DNA of 64,000 bases, from contig JAURGG010000002.1 in NCBI GenBank assembly GCA_030833905.1, positions 28,267 to 92,266 of the forward strand, in the 5' to 3' direction. Positions 1 through 9,142 of this stretch are shown here, in pieces (within the stretch, counting starts at the first letter, position 1; each line of letters begins with the position of its first letter). Made by a program: the position numbers and the translations under genes. Under the pieces are notes generated by a model that saw nothing but the letters and a program-made list of their open reading frames with translations, was not told the DNA's origin and made no database searches. Source of the stretch: Schleiferiaceae bacterium (GTDB lineage: Bacteria > Bacteroidota > Bacteroidia > Flavobacteriales > Schleiferiaceae).

Positions 1-1792
1 TGAAGTACTCCTCTTGCAGGATCTCGTAGCGGGCATGCAGCTCTACTTTGCTGAGGACGCCGTGCTTCTCAAAGAGGCCCTCGGCATCTTTGGTCACCAA
101 GAAATCCAAGGCACGCGGAGTGTCGGGCGTATTCTTCAGACCGCGCTTCTCAGCCTCTTCCTTCCAAGCGTCGCCGTAGCCGTCTCCTTCAAAACGAATC
201 TTTTTAGAGGCCTTGATGTAGTCCTTGAGCACATTAAAGATGGCGTCGTCCTTCTTCAAGCCTTGAGCAATTTGGGCGTCTACGTCCTTTTTAAACTGAA
301 TCAGTTGGTCGGTAACCATCAGGTTTAAAGTGGTCATGGCATGCGAACAGTTGGCCAACGAACCCACTGCGCGCAGCTCGAACTTGTTGCCCGTGAAGGC
401 AAATGGCGAGGTGCGGTTGCGGTCGGTGTTGTCCAGCAGAATTTCTGGGATTTTGCCTACCACATTGAGCTTTAACTCGGTCTTCTTCTCGGGCGACATT
501 TTGCCGCTCTCGAGCTTTTCGAGCTCGTCGAGCACTTCTGTGAGCTGGCTACCGATGAACACTGAAATGATCGCCGGAGGGGCTTCGTTGGCACCAAGCC
601 GGTGGTCGTTGCTGGCGGATGCAATGGCAGCACGAATAAGGTCAGCACGGTCGTGCATCGCCTTGATCGTGTTCACGAAAAAGCTCAAAAACAAGAGGTT
701 GCGCTTCGGAGTAGAACCAGGAGCAAGCAAGTTGATTCCGGTGTCTGTGGCCAGAGACCAGTTGTTGTGCTTTCCTGAACCATTCACACCTGCAAACGGC
801 TTCTCGTGGAGGAGTACCCGGAAGTTGTGGCGCGAGGCCACCTTGTCGAGCAAGTCCATAAAGAGCGAGTTGTGATCTACTGCCACGTTCGCTTCTTCGA
901 AAATGGGCGCAAACTCAAACTGGCCGGGAGCAACCTCATTGTGGCGGGTTTTCACCGGAATTCCGAGAAGGTGGCTTTCAAACTCAATCTCGCGCATGAA
1001 CTGAATGACCCGCTCGGGAATGCTGCCAAAGTAGTGGTCTTCCATTTGCTGCCCCTTGGCCGGAGAATGACCGACCAGAGTGCGGCCCGTCATCACGAGG
1101 TCAGGACGCGCATGGTACAGAGCCTCATCAATTAAAAAGTACTCCTGCTCCCAGCCCAACGTCGCGTGAACCTTGCCGATGTTCTTGTCAAAGTACTGGC
1201 ACACAGAAGTCGCTGCATGATCAACCGCCTGGAGCGACCGCAGGAGTGGCGTTTTGTTGTCGAGTGCCTCACCCGTATAGGCCACGAATACAGTTGGAAT
1301 ACATAGGGTGTCTGCAAGCACAAATGCGGGAGAGGTTGGATCCCACGCGGTGTATCCGCGGGCCTCAAACGTATTTCGGATTCCGCCGTTGGGGAAGCTC
1401 GAAGCGTCGGGTTCAGCTTGCACAAGCATTCCACCGTTGAACTTCTCGATGGCGTAGCCGTCGGCAGTTGGCTCAAAGAATGCATCGTGCTTCTCAGCAG
1501 TCGCACCGGTCAAGGGTTGAAACCAATGGGTGTAGTGGGACGCACCCTTTGCCATAGCCCATGCCTTCATTGCGGTCGCCACTTGGTCGGCGATTCCGCG
1601 GTCAATTTTGTCGCCGCGGTCAATGGCCTTCATGACAGATTCAAACGCCTCTTTAGGCATGTACTCGCGCATGGCCTTTTGGTTGAAGACATTGGCTCCG
1701 AAGTACTCAGAGGCCTTACCTGCGGGCTTAGCAAACACTGACGGTTTGTGGCTCAAGGCCGCCTCGAGGCCTAAATAACGAGAAGTGGGCAT
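1..1792 (-). CDS. glnN: Glutamine synthetase type III (C-terminus beyond window)
   Basis: ATP-dependent ammonium assimilation, glutamate to glutamine, in the cytoplasm. Translating the minus strand from the ATG at 1792 gives an N-terminus with FGANVF and YTHWFQPLTG, then GGIRNTFEARGYTAWDP, LGWEQEYF and KTRHNEVAPGQFE. These are the hallmark blocks of the large GlnN (GSIII) family rather than GlnA type I. About 597 codons are present; family members are usually a little over 700 residues, so the C-terminal part lies left of base 1. It sits downstream of secDF-tatA on the same strand, but a 112-base gap with its own -7 element suggests separate transcription. Identification is secure. Confidence 0.95.
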   Translation of the reverse strand, partial: MPTSRYLGLEAALSHKPSVFAKPAGKASEYFGANVFNQKAMREYMPKEAFESVMKAIDRGDKIDRGIADQVATAMKAWAMAKGASHYTHWFQPLTGATAEKHDAFFEPTADGYAIEKFNGGMLVQAEPDASSFPNGGIRNTFEARGYTAWDPTSPAFVLADTLCIPTVFVAYTGEALDNKTPLLRSLQAVDHAATSVCQYFDKNIGKVHATLGWEQEYFLIDEALYHARPDLVMTGRTLVGHSPAKGQQMEDHYFGSIPERVIQFMREIEFESHLLGIPVKTRHNEVAPGQFEFAPIFEEANVAVDHNSLFMDLLDKVASRHNFRVLLHEKPFAGVNGSGKHNNWSLATDTGINLLAPGSTPKRNLLFLSFFVNTIKAMHDRADLIRAAIASASNDHRLGANEAPPAIISVFIGSQLTEVLDELEKLESGKMSPEKKTELKLNVVGKIPEILLDNTDRNRTSPFAFTGNKFELRAVGSLANCSHAMTTLNLMVTDQLIQFKKDVDAQIAQGLKKDDAIFNVLKDYIKASKKIRFEGDGYGDAWKEEAEKRGLKNTPDTPRALDFLVTKDAEGLFEKHGVLSKVELHARYEILQEEYF

Positions 1793-1814
1793 AGCAAATT
1801 GGTTTTTGATGCCA

Positions 1815-1822
1815 CAAAACTA
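1815..1822 (-). promoter_or_regulatory. -7 promoter element for glnN
   Basis: On the minus strand this reads TAGTTTTG, an exact match to the Bacteroidota -7 consensus TAnnTTTG. It lies 22 nt before the glnN start codon. No convincing -33 TTG is seen at the usual spacing, so the call rests on the -7 box and its position. Confidence 0.5.
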
Positions 1823-1868
1823 CCAAAAATCCACAACAAGCTGAAATAAAAACTATAATTTTTTATCA

Positions 1869-1892
1869 ACACCCCCTAAATTTTAGGGGTGT
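1869..1892 (-). terminator. Hairpin between tatA and glnN
   Basis: An inverted repeat with arms ACACCCC and GGGGTGT is extended by TAAA/TTTA with one bulged base. It lies just downstream of the tatA stop. The bases that follow on the minus strand are A/T-rich but not a clean U run, so it may be a weak terminator or an mRNA 3'-end stabiliser of the secDF-tatA transcript. Confidence 0.4.
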
Positions 1893-1904
1893 CGATGTGA
1901 AAAA

Positions 1905-2159
1905 CTACTTTTTTCGAGAAACCACCCCCTCTATATCGCTTTTAACCTCTTCAACTGCCTTAGAAACTTCCTTGAGTCCTGGTTGGTCTTCGGCCATCTT
2001 TGTCATTTGCTGGGTAAGGTCAGCCTGAGCATTCTTTACGGTGCGTATCCCCTTTGCGAGTGAACGCACGAATCCAGGAAGTCGGTCTGGCCCAAAAAGC
2101 ATCAGCACCGCGAAAAGCAGAATAACTACTTCTCCGGTGCTGATAAAGAGCATGGTCAT
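1905..2159 (-). CDS. tatA: Sec-independent translocase protein TatA/TatE/TatB family
   Basis: Small membrane component of the twin-arginine translocase, which exports folded proteins across the inner membrane. The 84-residue product has one N-terminal transmembrane segment (about residues 4-20), the conserved hinge FGPDRLPGFVRSLAKG, an amphipathic helix and a charged tail. The FGP-xx-LP hinge and short length fit TatA better than the longer TatB, but Bacteroidota paralogues are hard to separate. Two ATGs two codons apart are possible starts. It begins 6 bases after the secDF stop on the same strand, so the two export genes are probably co-transcribed. No tatC is visible. Confidence 0.85.
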   Translation of the reverse strand: MTMLFISTGEVVILLFAVLMLFGPDRLPGFVRSLAKGIRTVKNAQADLTQQMTKMAEDQPGLKEVSKAVEEVKSDIEGVVSRKK

Positions 2160-2165
2160 AGAATC

Positions 2166-5156
2166 TTACTTCTTCTTCGAGCTGTCGTAAAGCACTGGTG
2201 AGGCGATGAACAGCGAAGAGTACGTACCAATTACGATACCAAACAAGATGGCGAAGATGAATCCGCGAAGGACTTCACCACCCAAGAAGAAAATTACCAA
2301 GAGCACGACGATGGTCGTCATCGAAGTGTTGAACGTACGGCTGAGCGTCGCATTCAATGCATTGTTGATGACCGTCTCGTCGGTGCGCGAACCCTTGTGG
2401 CCCGTGATGAACTCGCGAATACGGTCAAAGACGACCACGGTATCGTTGAGCGAGTATCCAATTACGGTCAAAATGGCTGCAATAAAGGCCTGGTCAACCT
2501 CTAAAGAGAACGGTAAGATTCCGTCGAGGAGCGCAAAGGCTCCGAGGGTGATCACCACGTCGTGCACGAGTGCTGCCACCGCACCCAGAGAGTACTGCCA
2601 GCGGCTAAAGCGAACCAAAAGGTAGATAAAGATTCCGAGGAGTGAGAACAAGATTGCCCACACCGCTGAATTCGCAATGTCGTCGGCGACTGTTGGACCT
2701 ACTTGGCGGTAGGCAACGATTCCCAATCCAGCTTCGCCGGGATTGTCAAACTCAGCCTCAGCAGGAGCTGACACATAGAATTCCTTGACTCCACCATAAA
2801 GTTGCGCACGAAGTGCTTCTTCTACTTCTGCACCAGACTCCGACACGCGGTAGTTGGTGGTGATGACCACCTGGTCAGGCGTGCCCAAGGTCTTGACAAT
2901 CGGCGTGAATGACTTTCCGTTGGCGTCTACAAAAACTTTGGACAAGCTCGAGCTCACCTTGGACACCTCAACCGATTGGTCAAAGCGAACTTGATAAGTG
3001 CGACCGCCCTCAAAGTCCACGCCGTAGCTCAATCCCTTGGTAAAAAGTACTACCACACTTGCGACAAGCAGCGCACCTGAGAACAAGTAGGCTTTCTTAC
3101 GGCCGCCCAAGAAGTTGAACTTGGTATCCACAAACCACTTCTCTGTGGTCTTGGTGGTGAAGTTTACGGTTCCACCTTTTGCCAAACGCCACTCGATGTA
3201 CAAGCGGGTCACGAAGATGGCCGTAAAGAGCGAAGAGAGAATACCAATAATCAATGTGGTAGCAAAGCCCTTGATGGGACCAGTTCCGACCATGAAAAGA
3301 ATGATTGCGGTCAGCAATGTGGTCGCGTTGGCATCCAAGATGGCCCCGCGAGATCCACGGTAGCCGTCGGCCACTGCAGTCCGCACGTCCTTACCAGCAG
3401 CAAGCTCTTCGCGAATGCGATCAAAGATGAGTACGTTGGCATCCACAGCCATACCAATCGTGAGCACGATACCCGCCATACCAGGAAGGGTCAGTACTGC
3501 CGAAATGGCGTCAAGAATACCAAAGATGAAGAACATGTTGACCAAAAGGGCGAGGTTTGCAGCGATGCCGCCACCCGAGTAGTAAAACACCATGTAGGCG
3601 AACACTACCAAAAACGCAATCAAGAACGAATTCATGGACGCAGAGATGGCTTCTTTACCAAGGCTTGGACCGACTACGTCGGCTTGAATGATGCGGGCAG
3701 GAACTGGAAGCTTACCTGCCTTAAGAACATTGGCCAAGTCAGAGGCCTCGTCGAGACTAAATCCGCCTTCAATTTGTGTACGACCACCGGAAATCTCGTT
3801 GATGACACGCGGGTAGCTGTAGACCATGTTGTCCAGCACGACCGCAACGTGGCCCTTGGGATTCTTGGCACTTTCTTCGGCGGTAATGCGCTGCCAAATT
3901 TGTGCTCCGTAGCCGTTCATCGCCATGGTAACGATTGGGTTGTTGCCCTGGTCGAATTCGCGGCGCGCGTCGACGATGACGCCTCCGTCGAGTTCGGGTT
4001 CCATGGTGCGGTTGCCATTCAGGGCAATCAAGAAGGTGATGCCTGCTTTGGGATCAGGACGGGTCCACGCAAAGCGCACGTAGCGCTTGTCACCGGGAAT
4101 CAAACTTTTAACCACATCACTCTTGAGGTAGGCATTGATGGTAGCCGTATCGCGCGGAAGGGCGAATCCGATGATGGGCCCTTCGAGCGGAGTGAAGGTT
4201 TGTGGGTCAACGTTGAGCTGGAAAATATTCAGCAGCGGATTGTGCTGAAGTGCACTCGAATCAGTTGCGGCCACAGCCGTTGATTCGGGACTCGTTACGT
4301 CGTCGGCATCAAGGGCGGTGGGAAGGTCGATCGCCTTAGGAGCATCGGACTTGACCGAGGACTTGTTCGGATCAGGAACTACGCTACGCAAGCGCTCGTT
4401 GGCGTCCACCATAAACTGCATCCATGCAGCACCGTAGTCGGCACGCCAAAATTCAAGGCGGGCAGTAGACTGAAGCAGGCGCTGTACGCGAGCTGGATCT
4501 TTTACGCCGGGAAGCTCCACGAGAATGCGACCCGTATTGCCAAGGCGCTGCAGGTTGGGTTGTACGACTCCGAACTGGTCAATACGAGCCTTGAGTACCG
4601 TGTACACGTTTTGAACCGACGCCTCAACATCTGAGCGAATGGCTGCTTGCACCTCATCGTCGGTTGCGTTGAAGCCGAGGCGGTCTGACATGTCTTTGGT
4701 TCCGAAAAGGCCGGGATCACTCCACGACTTTGCGCCGAGCTTGCTATCTAATGCTTTGATAAAGAGATCAATGTAGGCTTCGCCACTGTTCTCTTGCTCG
4801 GCATCGGCCGCCGCGAGTGCAGCATTCAATGTCGAATCGTTGGGGTTGGCCGCCAGACCTTTGATGACGTCGCGAACCGAAACCTCGAGGATTACGTTCA
4901 TACCTCCACGCAGGTCAAGGCCAAGGTTCATCTCTTTTTCTTTCACTTCTTTGTACGTGAACGAAGCCACACCGAGGTTGTATACCTCTTGGCTGGCCAG
5001 CGAATCCAGCACGCGATTGAGCTTGGACGGGTCGTTTCCGGCTATCTCAAGCGCTTGTTTTTCAACGCGCTGCGCGATAAACGTAAAGGACAATTCATAA
5101 AGGGCCGCAAGCGCAAAAGCGACTGCAAACAGGCGGATTACCACTTTATTCTGCAT
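2166..5156 (-). CDS. secDF: Protein translocase subunit SecDF (fused SecD-SecF)
   Basis: Inner-membrane, proton-driven motor that completes SecYEG-mediated export. The 996-residue protein carries a SecD half (first transmembrane segment, GLDLRGGMNV, a large periplasmic P1 region, then GMAVDANVLIFDRIREEL) followed by a SecF half (GVDFEGGRTY, GPTVADD, GYSLNDTVVVFDRIRE). SecD-SecF fusion is usual in Bacteroidota. The ATG at 5156 (MQNKVVIRLF) is chosen because it directly precedes the first membrane helix. A reading frame continues 56 codons upstream, but that extension is not SecD-like and would overlap the divergent gene and both promoters. It is followed closely by tatA. Confidence 0.95.
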   Translation of the reverse strand: MQNKVVIRLFAVAFALAALYELSFTFIAQRVEKQALEIAGNDPSKLNRVLDSLASQEVYNLGVASFTYKEVKEKEMNLGLDLRGGMNVILEVSVRDVIKGLAANPNDSTLNAALAAADAEQENSGEAYIDLFIKALDSKLGAKSWSDPGLFGTKDMSDRLGFNATDDEVQAAIRSDVEASVQNVYTVLKARIDQFGVVQPNLQRLGNTGRILVELPGVKDPARVQRLLQSTARLEFWRADYGAAWMQFMVDANERLRSVVPDPNKSSVKSDAPKAIDLPTALDADDVTSPESTAVAATDSSALQHNPLLNIFQLNVDPQTFTPLEGPIIGFALPRDTATINAYLKSDVVKSLIPGDKRYVRFAWTRPDPKAGITFLIALNGNRTMEPELDGGVIVDARREFDQGNNPIVTMAMNGYGAQIWQRITAEESAKNPKGHVAVVLDNMVYSYPRVINEISGGRTQIEGGFSLDEASDLANVLKAGKLPVPARIIQADVVGPSLGKEAISASMNSFLIAFLVVFAYMVFYYSGGGIAANLALLVNMFFIFGILDAISAVLTLPGMAGIVLTIGMAVDANVLIFDRIREELAAGKDVRTAVADGYRGSRGAILDANATTLLTAIILFMVGTGPIKGFATTLIIGILSSLFTAIFVTRLYIEWRLAKGGTVNFTTKTTEKWFVDTKFNFLGGRKKAYLFSGALLVASVVVLFTKGLSYGVDFEGGRTYQVRFDQSVEVSKVSSSLSKVFVDANGKSFTPIVKTLGTPDQVVITTNYRVSESGAEVEEALRAQLYGGVKEFYVSAPAEAEFDNPGEAGLGIVAYRQVGPTVADDIANSAVWAILFSLLGIFIYLLVRFSRWQYSLGAVAALVHDVVITLGAFALLDGILPFSLEVDQAFIAAILTVIGYSLNDTVVVFDRIREFITGHKGSRTDETVINNALNATLSRTFNTSMTTIVVLLVIFFLGGEVLRGFIFAILFGIVIGTYSSLFIASPVLYDSSKKK

Positions 5157-5183
5157 AGTATGGGTGACTTTAGTACGAGGCGG

Positions 5184-5191
5184 CAAATATA
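5184..5191 (-). promoter_or_regulatory. -7 promoter element for secDF
   Basis: Minus-strand TATATTTG, an exact TAnnTTTG match, 27 nt upstream of the secDF ATG. Only 7 bases separate it from the plus-strand -7 element of the divergent gene. Confidence 0.5.
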
Positions 5192-5198
5192 GGTGAAT

Positions 5199-5206
5199 TA
5201 CCTTTG
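5199..5206 (+). promoter_or_regulatory. -7 promoter element 4 nt before the T9SS cargo gene
   Basis: TACCTTTG matches TAnnTTTG exactly and is followed by only four bases (AGAA) before the ATG at 5211. In Bacteroidota transcription starts a few bases after this box, so the mRNA would be leaderless or nearly so. Confidence 0.5.
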
Positions 5207-5210
5207 AGAA

Positions 5211-7868
5211 ATGCGCGCACTTCTTCGGACCGTCCTCATCCTGACCCTGTGGGCTGCTCTGCCCCACTCTGGGGCTTCTCAAGTAAACTGGTCGTTTTTT
5301 GCGACCAACTTGGCCGGAATTCAAAATTCCGCCGGTCAGCCGCTCACCCTAGGCACTTCGGGCGGCCTCAACAACCCACAAATGTTCAACGCCGATGTGG
5401 ATGGAGACGGTAATGACGACCTCGTAGTCTTCGACCGCGAAGGCGGACGCTGGCTGGCCTTTGAGCGTACCAACGGAGAGTGGGCCGAGCGTCCAGACTG
5501 GACCCATGGCTTCCCAAAAAACCAGCAATGGGTTCATGTTGCAGACTTTAACTGCGACGGCGTACCCGATATTTTTGGCTGGGTCATCAACGGAATCGGG
5601 GTCTGGCAAGGTACCCGAGTCGGGGGCGGTCTTCAGTTCAGCTGGGCTTTGGGCAACCAAACGGAGCTCAGGTCCGTGTACGTTCAAGGTAATCCGGCCT
5701 ACAACCTCCAGGTAATTAGCGTAGACCGTCCATTCATCACCGACGTGGACCAAGACGGCGACGTGGACGTACTCACGTTTGATATGGGCGGAACCAAAAT
5801 TGAGTGGCACCAAAATTCCGCACCCTGCGGATTGAATTTCGCGCTCGCCGACGGATGCTGGGGCGACTTCGAAGAGGGCGGATTGAGTAACGCCCTTCAA
5901 ATTGATGCATGCACGGGTTCCCGGGTGGCGTCCCCTGCCCTTACTGAGGACATCAAGCACGCCGGGTCCACCGTGCTGATCCACGACCTCGACGGCAACG
6001 GGCTTCCCGATATTTTGCTAGGTGACGTGTCGTTTGCGACCGGCGTTGCGGGCTACAACGTAGGCAACTTGGCTGTAGCCAATGTAGAAAGTCAGGACAG
6101 CACCTGGCCTTCGGGCGGAACCCCGGTTAACCTATGGTTTCCAGGGTTTTCACTGATCGACGCCAACGGAGATGGCATCAAAGACATCGTGGCCAGCCCT
6201 ACAGAGCGCGTGGCCCAGTCTGATTCGTGTGTGTGGCTCTACCCAAATGGTGGTTCAACGACTTCGCCCAGCTGGCAACGGAGCCAAACCCAATTCCTGC
6301 AAGATGAAATGCTTGAACTGGGGTCGTATGTGGTTCCGTACGGTGGCGACTTAAATACCGACGGACTTCAGGATTTGATCCTGGGAAGCCGACTTGGGCT
6401 GCGCTACTACATTAATGTGGGCTCGGCTCCCAACCCCGTGTGGCGCCATACCCTTGTTCCGTTTCCGAGCAATTTGACTCCCAACCCCACGTGGACCGCA
6501 CCCTGCCTCGGCGACCTGAACGGAGACGGCCTACTGGACCTCGTCGTGGGTCGCGCCGACGGCAAGGTGTACTCCACCTTGAATACCGGAAGCATTTTTG
6601 GACCCAACTTCAGCGGATCCGCCGTGCAGCTTGGCACGCACGACGTGGGACAAAATGCCAGCCCTGAGCTTTTTGACCTCGACGGAGACGGCGACCTCGA
6701 TATGCTGGTGGGCAACGAACGCGGAGAAGTCGCTTATGTGCGCAACGATGCCGGCACTTGGGTGCTCGCCACCGAGCGCTTCGGGTCGGTAGACGTGGAC
6801 ACCGCGCGGACGTACAGCGGACGTGCGGTTCCGAGGGTGGTTGATAACCAAGGCAGCACGGAGCTCTGGGTGGGCAGTGCCTACGCCGGCGTGCTCGCGT
6901 ACCCGAACATCTCTGGAATCATCAACCAACCCGCGGAGCTAACTCCGCAAATCGTGAATTCCGCCACCGCCACCGCGACGAGCACCACTTTGGGTACGCC
7001 TTTTGGGGGAAGTAAGCGGGCCGGACGCCACCAGTACCTGATTCGCGGAAGCGAACTGGCCGCCGCCGGAATCGTGGGCGCTACGCGTATTCAGGGACTT
7101 AAGGTCAACTGCGTAACGCCGAGTGCTCCGTACCTCAGTCAAGGGTTTACTGTGAGCATTCGCCAGACGTCCGATACCGTGCTTTCGGCGATGGGCCCCA
7201 ACGGCGACGTGGCATTTGCCTACCTCGCGGTGCTGAGTCAGGGATGGAATTTGATTAGCTTTCAAAATGCGTTTGACTACGACGGAACATCAAATCTGGT
7301 GGTGGAGTTTTGCTTCAGTAAAAACCTTCCGAGTAGCGACGTGCACTTGGCGGCTCACCGCACTCCGTACCTGAGCCATGCGTTTGGCGACGTAGCGAAC
7401 CACAACAGCATTTTGACCAATGGGTGCGCCATGCCGGGCCTTGGGTCCGATAGTTTGCGCATTGATTTGGAATTTGTGATGACCCCCCGCATGGTGGCCT
7501 CGGCGACTGTGGCACACGACGGCAACCTCAATGCTCCGTGGATCAAGGATTTGGACCAAGATGGGATTCCCGAAATGGTTTTGGGCCTGTCTACGGGCGG
7601 AATTCGCTTTATGAGCGCCGACACCAACCGCATCGGATTGCCCGAAGCGGATTTTGAGGTGGGCGATCTTGTGGTTTGGCCCAATCCCGGGGCTTCGGAG
7701 TTTTTTGTGGGGGGTACCGGAACCGTGCGTGTACACGGTTTGGACGGACGCTTCATGGGTCAGTTTGCAGCAGGAGCGCAGTCGCCGATCTCAACGCTCG
7801 GATGGGCTCCTGGGGTGTACGTGATTTCGAGTCCATGGGGGCACGCGCGGTGGGTGAAGCTTCCGTAG
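5211..7868 (+). CDS. Secreted FG-GAP/VCBS repeat protein with T9SS type A sorting domain
   Basis: The 885-residue protein starts with a signal peptide (about residues 1-23, ending near SGAS). It is filled with calcium-binding FG-GAP/VCBS-type units such as DVDGDGNDDLVVF, DVDQDGDVDVLTF, DLDGNGLPDILLG, DANGDGIKDIV, DLNGDGLLDLVVG and DLDGDGDLDMLVGN, which normally form beta-propeller blades. The last 75 residues (VVWPNPGASEFFV, then VRVHGLDGRFM and APGVYVIS) have the form of a T9SS type A sorting domain, so it is probably secreted across the outer membrane and attached or released. The ligand or enzymatic role is unknown. PorT is encoded at 54.4 kb. It is transcribed divergently from secDF and its end overlaps the next gene by 34 bases. 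Confidence 0.88.
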   Translation: MRALLRTVLILTLWAALPHSGASQVNWSFFATNLAGIQNSAGQPLTLGTSGGLNNPQMFNADVDGDGNDDLVVFDREGGRWLAFERTNGEWAERPDWTHGFPKNQQWVHVADFNCDGVPDIFGWVINGIGVWQGTRVGGGLQFSWALGNQTELRSVYVQGNPAYNLQVISVDRPFITDVDQDGDVDVLTFDMGGTKIEWHQNSAPCGLNFALADGCWGDFEEGGLSNALQIDACTGSRVASPALTEDIKHAGSTVLIHDLDGNGLPDILLGDVSFATGVAGYNVGNLAVANVESQDSTWPSGGTPVNLWFPGFSLIDANGDGIKDIVASPTERVAQSDSCVWLYPNGGSTTSPSWQRSQTQFLQDEMLELGSYVVPYGGDLNTDGLQDLILGSRLGLRYYINVGSAPNPVWRHTLVPFPSNLTPNPTWTAPCLGDLNGDGLLDLVVGRADGKVYSTLNTGSIFGPNFSGSAVQLGTHDVGQNASPELFDLDGDGDLDMLVGNERGEVAYVRNDAGTWVLATERFGSVDVDTARTYSGRAVPRVVDNQGSTELWVGSAYAGVLAYPNISGIINQPAELTPQIVNSATATATSTTLGTPFGGSKRAGRHQYLIRGSELAAAGIVGATRIQGLKVNCVTPSAPYLSQGFTVSIRQTSDTVLSAMGPNGDVAFAYLAVLSQGWNLISFQNAFDYDGTSNLVVEFCFSKNLPSSDVHLAAHRTPYLSHAFGDVANHNSILTNGCAMPGLGSDSLRIDLEFVMTPRMVASATVAHDGNLNAPWIKDLDQDGIPEMVLGLSTGGIRFMSADTNRIGLPEADFEVGDLVVWPNPGASEFFVGGTGTVRVHGLDGRFMGQFAAGAQSPISTLGWAPGVYVISSPWGHARWVKLP

Positions 7869-8278
7869 TCGGACCTCGGAGTACGTTGGTACTCTACGAC
7901 GGTGACTGTGCGCTATGCCAGCGCTCGGTGCGGCTGCTGAATGCACTGGACCGAAATGGAGTACTGAGCTATGCGCCTCTTACCGATGAGTGGCGGCAGG
8001 CCTACCCTGGCGGAGTGGTTGTTTGGACGCATACAGCGGTGTATTCAGGTGCCGACGCCGTAGTTAAAGCTCTTCAAGGTCTTGGCCCACGGGGGAGAGT
8101 GGTTGCCGCGTGGGTACGGTTCACCCCAGGGTATAAAAAAATGTACCGGTGGGTTGCGGCCCACCGGTACCAGATTTTTGGACGCGCCAAGCAGGATCTT
8201 ACAAGCTGTCCAGCACCGAGTTCATGGCGCGGACGGCCGTTGCGCTTTTCGCAAACTCCGCCGCTTCCTCTGAGTTGA
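7835..8278 (+). CDS. DCC-family (DUF393) thiol-disulfide-oxidoreductase-like protein
   Basis: A 147-residue protein with the family signature near its N-terminus: VLYDGDCALCQRSVRLL, with CxxC at residues 25-28, followed by a tryptophan/tyrosine-rich C-terminal half (YKKMYRWVAAHRYQIFG) and a late Cys-Pro. DCC proteins have a thioredoxin-like fold and are proposed redox proteins, but their substrates are mostly unknown. The ATG at 7835 overlaps the previous gene; a GTG at 7850 is an alternative start. The last 80 bases overlap the 3' end of convergent mdh, and the mdh terminator hairpin lies inside the coding sequence. Confidence 0.75.
   Translation: MGARAVGEASVVGPRSTLVLYDGDCALCQRSVRLLNALDRNGVLSYAPLTDEWRQAYPGGVVVWTHTAVYSGADAVVKALQGLGPRGRVVAAWVRFTPGYKKMYRWVAAHRYQIFGRAKQDLTSCPAPSSWRGRPLRFSQTPPLPLS
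8135..8170 (-). terminator. Rho-independent terminator of mdh, inside the DCC gene
   Basis: A perfect 11-base-pair stem (8143-8153 with 8160-8170, arm GTACCGGTGGG) encloses a 6-base loop. On the minus strand it is followed by one A and seven U, complementary to the A run at 8135-8141. It starts 28 bases past the mdh stop. The same bases encode residues of the convergent DCC protein. Confidence 0.85.
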
Positions 8279-9128
8279 GCTGGTAGTCCACAATAGATTC
8301 CCAACCGTTGGCGCCAATCACTACGGGAACACCCATGCAAATGTCAGATTCGCCGTACTCACCCTCGAGGTAGACCGAACAGGGGAACACCTTCTTTTGG
8401 TCGCGCACAATGCTCGCTGTCAAGGCAGCACCCGCTGCGCCTGGAGCATACCATGCTGAGGTTCCGATGAGGCCAGTAAGCGTTGCACCACCGACCATCG
8501 TCGATGCCTTTACCTCGGCCAACTTCTCGGCGCTGAGGTAGTTGCTCACGGGAGTGCTTTGGTAGGTTGCCAAGCGAGTCAACGGAATCATGGTGGTATC
8601 ACCGTGCCCACCGACTACAGTCCCCTGAAGGTCGCTCGCAGGAACGTTCATTGCCTCTGACAGGTAGTACTTGAAGCGCGCTGAATCGAGGATTCCGCCC
8701 ATACCGATGATGCGGTTTTTGGGAAGTCCGCTCTGCTTGGCCGCCAAGTAGGTCATCGTGTCCATCGGGTTCGAAATCACCACGATCACTGCATCAGGAG
8801 AGTACTTGAGCGCATTTTCAACCACGGACTTCACAATGCCCGCATTGGTTCCGATGAGCTCTTCGCGGGTCATGCCGGGCTTGCGCGGAATTCCGCTCGT
8901 GATCACCACCACTTTTGAACCCGCCGTAGCAGCGTAGTCGTTGGTGACACCGCGAACCGTGCTGTCAAACCCGTGTAGGGTCGCCGTCTGGTTCATGTCC
9001 ATGGCCTTGCCCTCGGCAAAGCCTTCTTTGATGTCGAGAAGAACGATTTCTTTGGCGAGTTCCATGCGAACCATCGCCTCGGCACACGTAGCACCTACGT
9101 TTCCTGCGCCTACAACGGTAATTTTCAT
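8199..9128 (-). CDS. mdh: Malate dehydrogenase (NAD-dependent)
   Basis: TCA-cycle interconversion of malate and oxaloacetate in the cytoplasm. The 309-residue length and sequence fit the LDH-like MDH group found in Bacteroidota. Visible landmarks: the Rossmann motif GAGNVG (7-12), Asp32 selecting NAD, the mobile loop IPRKPGMTR with Arg82 and Arg88 expected for malate specificity, ISNPMD (118-123), Asp148 and Arg151, and catalytic His175 in GGHGD. It has its own -7 element, which abuts the gyrB terminator, and its own strong terminator downstream. Confidence 0.95.
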   Translation of the reverse strand: MKITVVGAGNVGATCAEAMVRMELAKEIVLLDIKEGFAEGKAMDMNQTATLHGFDSTVRGVTNDYAATAGSKVVVITSGIPRKPGMTREELIGTNAGIVKSVVENALKYSPDAVIVVISNPMDTMTYLAAKQSGLPKNRIIGMGGILDSARFKYYLSEAMNVPASDLQGTVVGGHGDTTMIPLTRLATYQSTPVSNYLSAEKLAEVKASTMVGGATLTGLIGTSAWYAPGAAGAALTASIVRDQKKVFPCSVYLEGEYGESDICMGVPVVIGANGWESIVDYQLNSEEAAEFAKSATAVRAMNSVLDSL

Positions 9129-9142
9129 CAGTTTGGGGTATT

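Noticed and set aside
5157..5324. Upstream extension of secDF by 56 codons
   Set aside because: The added peptide is not SecD-like and overlaps the divergent gene and both -7 boxes; MQNKVVIRLF at 5156 starts the first helix.
5349..5984. 211-codon minus-strand frame within the T9SS cargo gene
   Set aside because: A shadow of the FG-GAP repeats; the plus frame has signal peptide, repeats and sorting domain.
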